Origin: Arcicella aurantiaca
GTDB taxonomy: Bacteria; Bacteroidota; Bacteroidia; Cytophagales; Spirosomataceae
Direction of reading: 5' to 3'
Length of the DNA: 35,404 nucleotides
Assembly: GCF_003148625.1 (NCBI RefSeq)
Contig: NZ_QGGO01000043.1
Location: forward strand, 1 to 35,404
Shown here: piece by piece, positions 32,619-35,404 of the stretch
How positions within the stretch are numbered: position 1 is the first letter of the stretch
Layout of the letters: each line of letters starts with the position of its first letter
The notes under the pieces: model-generated
Databases searched by the model: none
Told to the model about the DNA's origin: nothing
What the model saw: the letters and a program-made list of their open reading frames with translations, nothing else
Translations under genes and position numbers: made by a program

Positions 32619-32976
32619 TTTCTGTTAATTGTAAGTTGCTGGTGTCTGTTAGCATAGTATGTAACTCCTAAATTTACGAAAGTTTTGTTGTATTCTTCTT
32701 GTCGTACTTTTTGTATTATTAAAAGCTTGATAGATTTTTTATATAAGATTCCTATAACAAACATACCAATTTCCCCAACATCCCCAATTCCAATTTATCA
32801 AACGGTAAAAACACAACCTATCAAAATCTTGCCTAACTTAGAGCAAATAAATATGGGCTTTTTGTGAGATAGAGATTCGCCAATTCTTCAAGAGTTGGCG
32901 AATCTCTGTCCACCGTCTAAACTATAAATAATTGGGAGGTAAAACCTAATCCCAAATCACTAAAACCTTTGCCAAA
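32619..32976. other. 358-bp non-coding gap upstream of HNH gene
   Basis: The gap holds the hairpin at 32871 and otherwise no gene or promoter that I can defend. A 60-codon frame at 32685 has biased, low-complexity content (PISPTSPIPIYQTVKT) and no start signal. Confidence 0.55.
32871..32907. repeat. Perfect 13-bp hairpin
   Basis: AGAGATTCGCCAA and TTGGCGAATCTCT are perfect inverses around an 11-base loop whose inner bases (CTT/AAG) can extend the fold. It lies 70 bases before the dipeptide epimerase gene. It lacks a T-run, so it is REP-like rather than a standard terminator. Confidence 0.75.
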
Positions 32977-33996
32977 ATGCAGTTAATCCTTCATCAATTC
33001 AATTTAAAACTTCGTCATACTTTTACCATTACGCACGAGTCTCGTGATGTTCAACCTACGCTTATCGTTGAGCTTCGAGATGGTGATTTTCGTGGTTTTG
33101 GGGAGGCTACCGAAACGCCTTATTATGGCGTAACGATGGCAAAAATGATGGCTCAATTAGAGGCTATCCGTCCGCTTATTGAAAATTATGACCTCCAAAG
33201 TCCAGAACAATTTTGGGCAGATATGCACCCGCACCTCAAAGACGACCATCCTTTTGCTTTGTGTGCGTTAGACATTGCCGCTAATGACCTTTGGGCAAAA
33301 AAACAAGGACAACCTTTGTATAAATTATGGGGTTTAGATGCTTCTAAAAATCCTATTACTGATTATACCATTGGCATTGATACCGTTGAGAAAATGGCTG
33401 AAAAAATGCAGGAGGTGCCGTTTCCACTGTATAAAATCAAATTAGGGACAAAAGACGATATTAAAATTGTTCAAGAACTCCGTAAACATACTGATGCCGT
33501 TTTTAGAGTAGATGCCAACACGGCTTGGGGCGTGGAGGAGACTTTACAAAACGCCATTGCTCTGAAAGAATTGGGTGTAGAATTTATCGAACAACCCATG
33601 AAAGCCGATAATTGGGAAGGCATGAAACGAGTTTTTGCGGAGTCGGTTTTGCCTATTATGGCGGATGAAAGTTGTATCGTGGAGGAAGACGTGGCTCGTT
33701 GTTACGGATTTTTTCATATTATCAACATCAAATTAATGAAATGCGGAGGACTTACACCCGCTCGTCGGATGATTGCACACGCTCATAAATTGGGTTTGAA
33801 AGTAATGGTTGGTTGCATGACGGAATCGAATGTGGGTTGCTCTGCCATTGCCCAATTATTACCACTTTTAGACTATGTGGATATGGACGGAATCCTTTTG
33901 GTGGACGACCAAGTTTCTACGGGTATTACCATTGATTACGGAAAAGTGATTTATGCGGAAGAGAACGGAACGGGAGCTTCTTTAATTGATAGGTGA
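32977..33996 (+). CDS. Dipeptide epimerase, L-Ala-D/L-Glu type
   Basis: A 339-residue enolase-superfamily enzyme. The catalytic lysine pair is KIK (K153, K155), metal ligands are D179 (RVDAN), E205 (FIEQP) and D230 (MADES), the second-face lysine is in INIKLMK (K252), and the specificity Asp lies in DMDG (residues 302-305). These suit the L-Ala-D/L-Glu epimerase (YcjG/YkfB) subgroup, which helps recycle murein peptides. It is the first of two genes (with DUF4846) on the plus strand; the gap between them holds two repeats, so they may be separate units. Confidence 0.92.
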   Translation: MQLILHQFNLKLRHTFTITHESRDVQPTLIVELRDGDFRGFGEATETPYYGVTMAKMMAQLEAIRPLIENYDLQSPEQFWADMHPHLKDDHPFALCALDIAANDLWAKKQGQPLYKLWGLDASKNPITDYTIGIDTVEKMAEKMQEVPFPLYKIKLGTKDDIKIVQELRKHTDAVFRVDANTAWGVEETLQNAIALKELGVEFIEQPMKADNWEGMKRVFAESVLPIMADESCIVEEDVARCYGFFHIINIKLMKCGGLTPARRMIAHAHKLGLKVMVGCMTESNVGCSAIAQLLPLLDYVDMDGILLVDDQVSTGITIDYGKVIYAEENGTGASLIDR

Positions 33997-34036
33997 TAAT
34001 TAATAATTGATAGTTATTGAATGCTAATTTTATCCA

Positions 34037-34123
34037 TCTGAACTATGATTTTTATGATTATTTGATTGTAGGATTCTTGCTTAAAACCCTATCATCTTTA
34101 AATTTTATCAATCATAGTTCAGA
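34037..34123. repeat. Inverted repeat TCTGAACTATGATT
   Basis: TCTGAACTATGATT (34037) and its inverse AATCATAGTTCAGA (34110-34123) flank a less regular AT-rich centre that includes a second ATGATT word. A different family again, in the gap after the epimerase gene. Confidence 0.8.
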
Positions 34124-34141
34124 CAAAATGTAATTCATTAC

Positions 34142-34202
34142 GTAGTGGCGTATGGCATACGCCAATGCTTTGGCAATTTTGACGTATGCTATACGTCACT
34201 AC
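34142..34202. repeat. GTAG...CTAC REP pair, GTAGTGGCG family, copy 2
   Basis: GTAGTGGCGTATGGCATACG (34142) pairs with GTATGCTATACGTCACTAC ending 34202. It has the same end words as the copy at 17985 but a longer, different centre, and lies 28 bases before the DUF4846 start. Confidence 0.85.
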
Positions 34203-34230
34203 CTGATATTAAATATTCAGACATTTACCC

Positions 34231-35007
34231 ATGACCCATTTACTCATAACGGCTTTCCTCTTTTTCCAAACCATCAATCCAGCAGGTAAAACCGTTGAAA
34301 CTCGTTTTAATTTGCCTGTTGGTTATCAGCGTGTGAGTGTTGTAAAAGACTCATTTGGAGCATATTTGCGTGATTTTCCTTTGAAAGAAGATAAATCAAA
34401 GGTCTATTTTTATAATGGACAGGAAAAAACAAATGCTCAACAAGTGGCGGTTTTGAATATTGACCGAGGAACGCAAGACCTCCAACAATGTGCTGATGCC
34501 GTCATGCGTTTGCGAAGTGAATATTTGTATGCAAAGAAACAGTTTGCAGATATTTCTTTCAAAACGTTTGGCGGAATTGCTATGACTTATGACAAGTATA
34601 AAAGCGGTTATCGGATTACCAATAAAGGGTTTGTGAAGGCGAAATCGGCGGATAATTCTAAGGCAGGTTTTAGGAAATATCAAGACATGGTTTTTAATTA
34701 CGCTAATACCTATACGCTTGAACGTGAAATGAAGACGGTCAAAAATTTAGCAGATTTACAAATTGGCGATGTTTTTATTGTGTCAAATCCAAAGTCGTAT
34801 GGACACGCCATGATTGTGATGGACGTGGCTGAAAACCCGAAAACCAAAGACAAAATTTTCCTGTTGGCTCAAAGTTATATGCCTGCTCAGGATATTCACA
34901 TTGTTAAAAATCCCAAAGGTGGAGCTTGGTATAGTCTGAAAGATTTGGACTCGCAACTTTACACACCAGAATGGACATTCCCATTAACTTCATTGCATAG
35001 ATTTTAA
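34231..35007 (+). CDS. DUF4846-family exported protein
   Basis: A 258-residue protein with a short N-terminal hydrophobic start (THLLITAFLFFQTI), probably a signal peptide. It matches the DUF4846 pattern: LPVGYQRV, FGAYLRDFPLKEDKSKVYFY, AVLNIDRGTQDLQQCADAVMRLRSE, and SYGHAMIVMDVAENP near the C-terminus. The SYGHAMI motif hints at an NlpC/P60- or CHAP-like His, which would suit the murein-peptide epimerase next door, but that is a weak resemblance. The start is not certain because the N-terminal stretch is short. Confidence 0.85.
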   Translation: MTHLLITAFLFFQTINPAGKTVETRFNLPVGYQRVSVVKDSFGAYLRDFPLKEDKSKVYFYNGQEKTNAQQVAVLNIDRGTQDLQQCADAVMRLRSEYLYAKKQFADISFKTFGGIAMTYDKYKSGYRITNKGFVKAKSADNSKAGFRKYQDMVFNYANTYTLEREMKTVKNLADLQIGDVFIVSNPKSYGHAMIVMDVAENPKTKDKIFLLAQSYMPAQDIHIVKNPKGGAWYSLKDLDSQLYTPEWTFPLTSLHRF

Positions 35008-35019
35008 ATAGAATGATGA

Positions 35020-35071
35020 GTTATGAATGATAAATGATAAGAGGGTCTTCTTTTAACTCATCATTCATAAC
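35020..35071. repeat. Inverted repeat GTTATGAATGAT
   Basis: GTTATGAATGAT (35020) and ATCATTCATAAC (ending 35071) form arms, extended with partial pairing inward (ATAAGAGG / CTTCTTTTA). It lies directly before the left end of the insertion sequence. Confidence 0.65.
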
Positions 35072-35112
35072 CAATACTTCGCTACGATTTTGAGTATCAT
35101 TTAAAAAAATAA

Positions 35113-35157
35113 GGGTAAAGTTTTAGTTTTGTTTTGCGAACTAACCAAACTTTACCC
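35113..35157 (+). promoter_or_regulatory. Inverted repeat and -7 box in front of the transposase
   Basis: GGGTAAAGTTT (35113-35123) and AAACTTTACCC (35147-35157) are perfect 11-base inverses. TAGTTTTG (35124-35131), between them, fits TAnnTTTG. The second arm ends one base before the ATG at 35159. Confidence 0.6.
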
Positions 35158-35158
35158 C

Positions 35159-35404
35159 ATGAGCGTAGAAACACTCACGAGTGCAATATTGAGAAAAATG
35201 TCATTGATTGGCAAGTGGCAAGCCAAGTTTTTTTTAGAGTTAGTACAAACCTGGTTGTCTTTGAAGGGTCGATATACTTTTGAGAATCTATCTCGTCAAG
35301 GAGAAATGAGTTCAGAAAGTTATCGTTCTAATTTTTCCAATTCATTTGATTTTAAGACGTTTAACAGATATTTGTTTGAGTATGTTGGTTCAGAAAAAGT
35401 ATGG
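35159..35404 (+). CDS. Transposase, N-terminal part (IS4-like DDE family), truncated by window
   Basis: The frame is open from ATG 35159 to the window edge, 82 codons, and starts MSVETLTSAILRKMSLIGKW. Residues 25-67 include FLELVQTWLSLKGRYTFENL, and then RSNFSNSFDFKTFNRYLFEY, the typical N-terminal region of IS4/IS701-like DDE transposases, before the catalytic core. The family is a likely but not certain assignment from the N-terminus alone. No earlier start is plausible. Confidence 0.75.
   Translation, partial: MSVETLTSAILRKMSLIGKWQAKFFLELVQTWLSLKGRYTFENLSRQGEMSSESYRSNFSNSFDFKTFNRYLFEYVGSEKVW

Larger units (their letters stand above)
35111..35404 (+). mobile_element. Left end of an insertion sequence (cut by window edge)
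   Basis: A transposase gene starts 46 bases after a GGGTAAAGTTT end sequence. The element continues past the window, so its right end, length and target duplication cannot be read. The left boundary near 35111-35113 is inferred from the inverted motif. Confidence 0.6.

Noticed and set aside
32685-32867. 60-codon plus-strand frame before the epimerase
   Set aside because: Low-complexity Pro/Ile/Thr content, no homologous motif, and the DNA continues into a hairpin.

Overview
The window looks like a chromosomal stretch from an AT-rich member of the Bacteroidota, probably order Cytophagales. The evidence is the codon use, promoters of the TTG-N18..20-TAnnTTTG type, the near absence of Shine-Dalgarno sites, many lipoproteins, and families typical of the phylum (GH105, GH106, DUF4846, four-helix-bundle S23 protein). 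It opens in the 3' tail of a 23S rRNA gene followed by 5S rRNA and a terminator, and it closes inside the first part of a transposase gene.

Layout. 0.36-5.99 kb: a glyoxalase-fold protein, divergent from an ABC exporter; then a YtrA-type operon (ABC ATPase, permease, GntR repressor) with a recognisable AGTGTA-N12-TACACT operator; then a membrane-anchored beta-rich protein. 5.97-12.7 kb is all on the minus strand: an orphan alpha-toroid protein with a DxDDTA motif, three GNAT acetyltransferases, a MarR/PhzF pair with a palindromic operator, a YheT-like hydrolase and a di-haem cytochrome c peroxidase-like lipoprotein. 13.6-21.0 kb: an AraC regulator and two pectin (rhamnogalacturonan) enzymes, GH105 and GH106, separated by a minus-strand pair resembling enterobacterial ygiB-ygiC. 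21.1-23.5 kb: DUF2461, miaA with an apparently leaderless promoter, and two small exported proteins. 24.25-28.5 kb: a lysine-catabolism cluster (ALDH7-type aldehyde dehydrogenase, HglS/DUF1338, saccharopine/lysine dehydrogenase) into which a four-helix-bundle protein gene has been placed. 28.6-35.0 kb: a PQQ-type sugar dehydrogenase-like protein, an esterase lipoprotein, a free-standing HNH nuclease next to a palindrome cluster, a dipeptide epimerase and DUF4846.

The most striking feature is non-coding. Most gene junctions carry a palindromic element, and the elements fall into many families that are unrelated in sequence. Several families share the end signature GTAG...CTAC. A GTAG tetranucleotide beside a hairpin is the mark of REP elements moved by RAYT (TnpA_REP) transposases in proteobacteria, so I infer a multi-family REPIN system here. 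The TAG inside the signature is the actual stop codon of at least four neighbouring genes (GH105, the ygiC-like gene, phzF-like and hglS). In one case the same 114-bp element ends both convergent genes symmetrically. Modules are also reused between families, which gives mosaic nested palindromes. No RAYT gene lies in the window, so mobilisation in trans is a prediction.

Functions are assigned from motifs and remembered family sequences only; no search was run. Starts were moved downstream where the longest frame began inside a repeat, a promoter or a neighbour.
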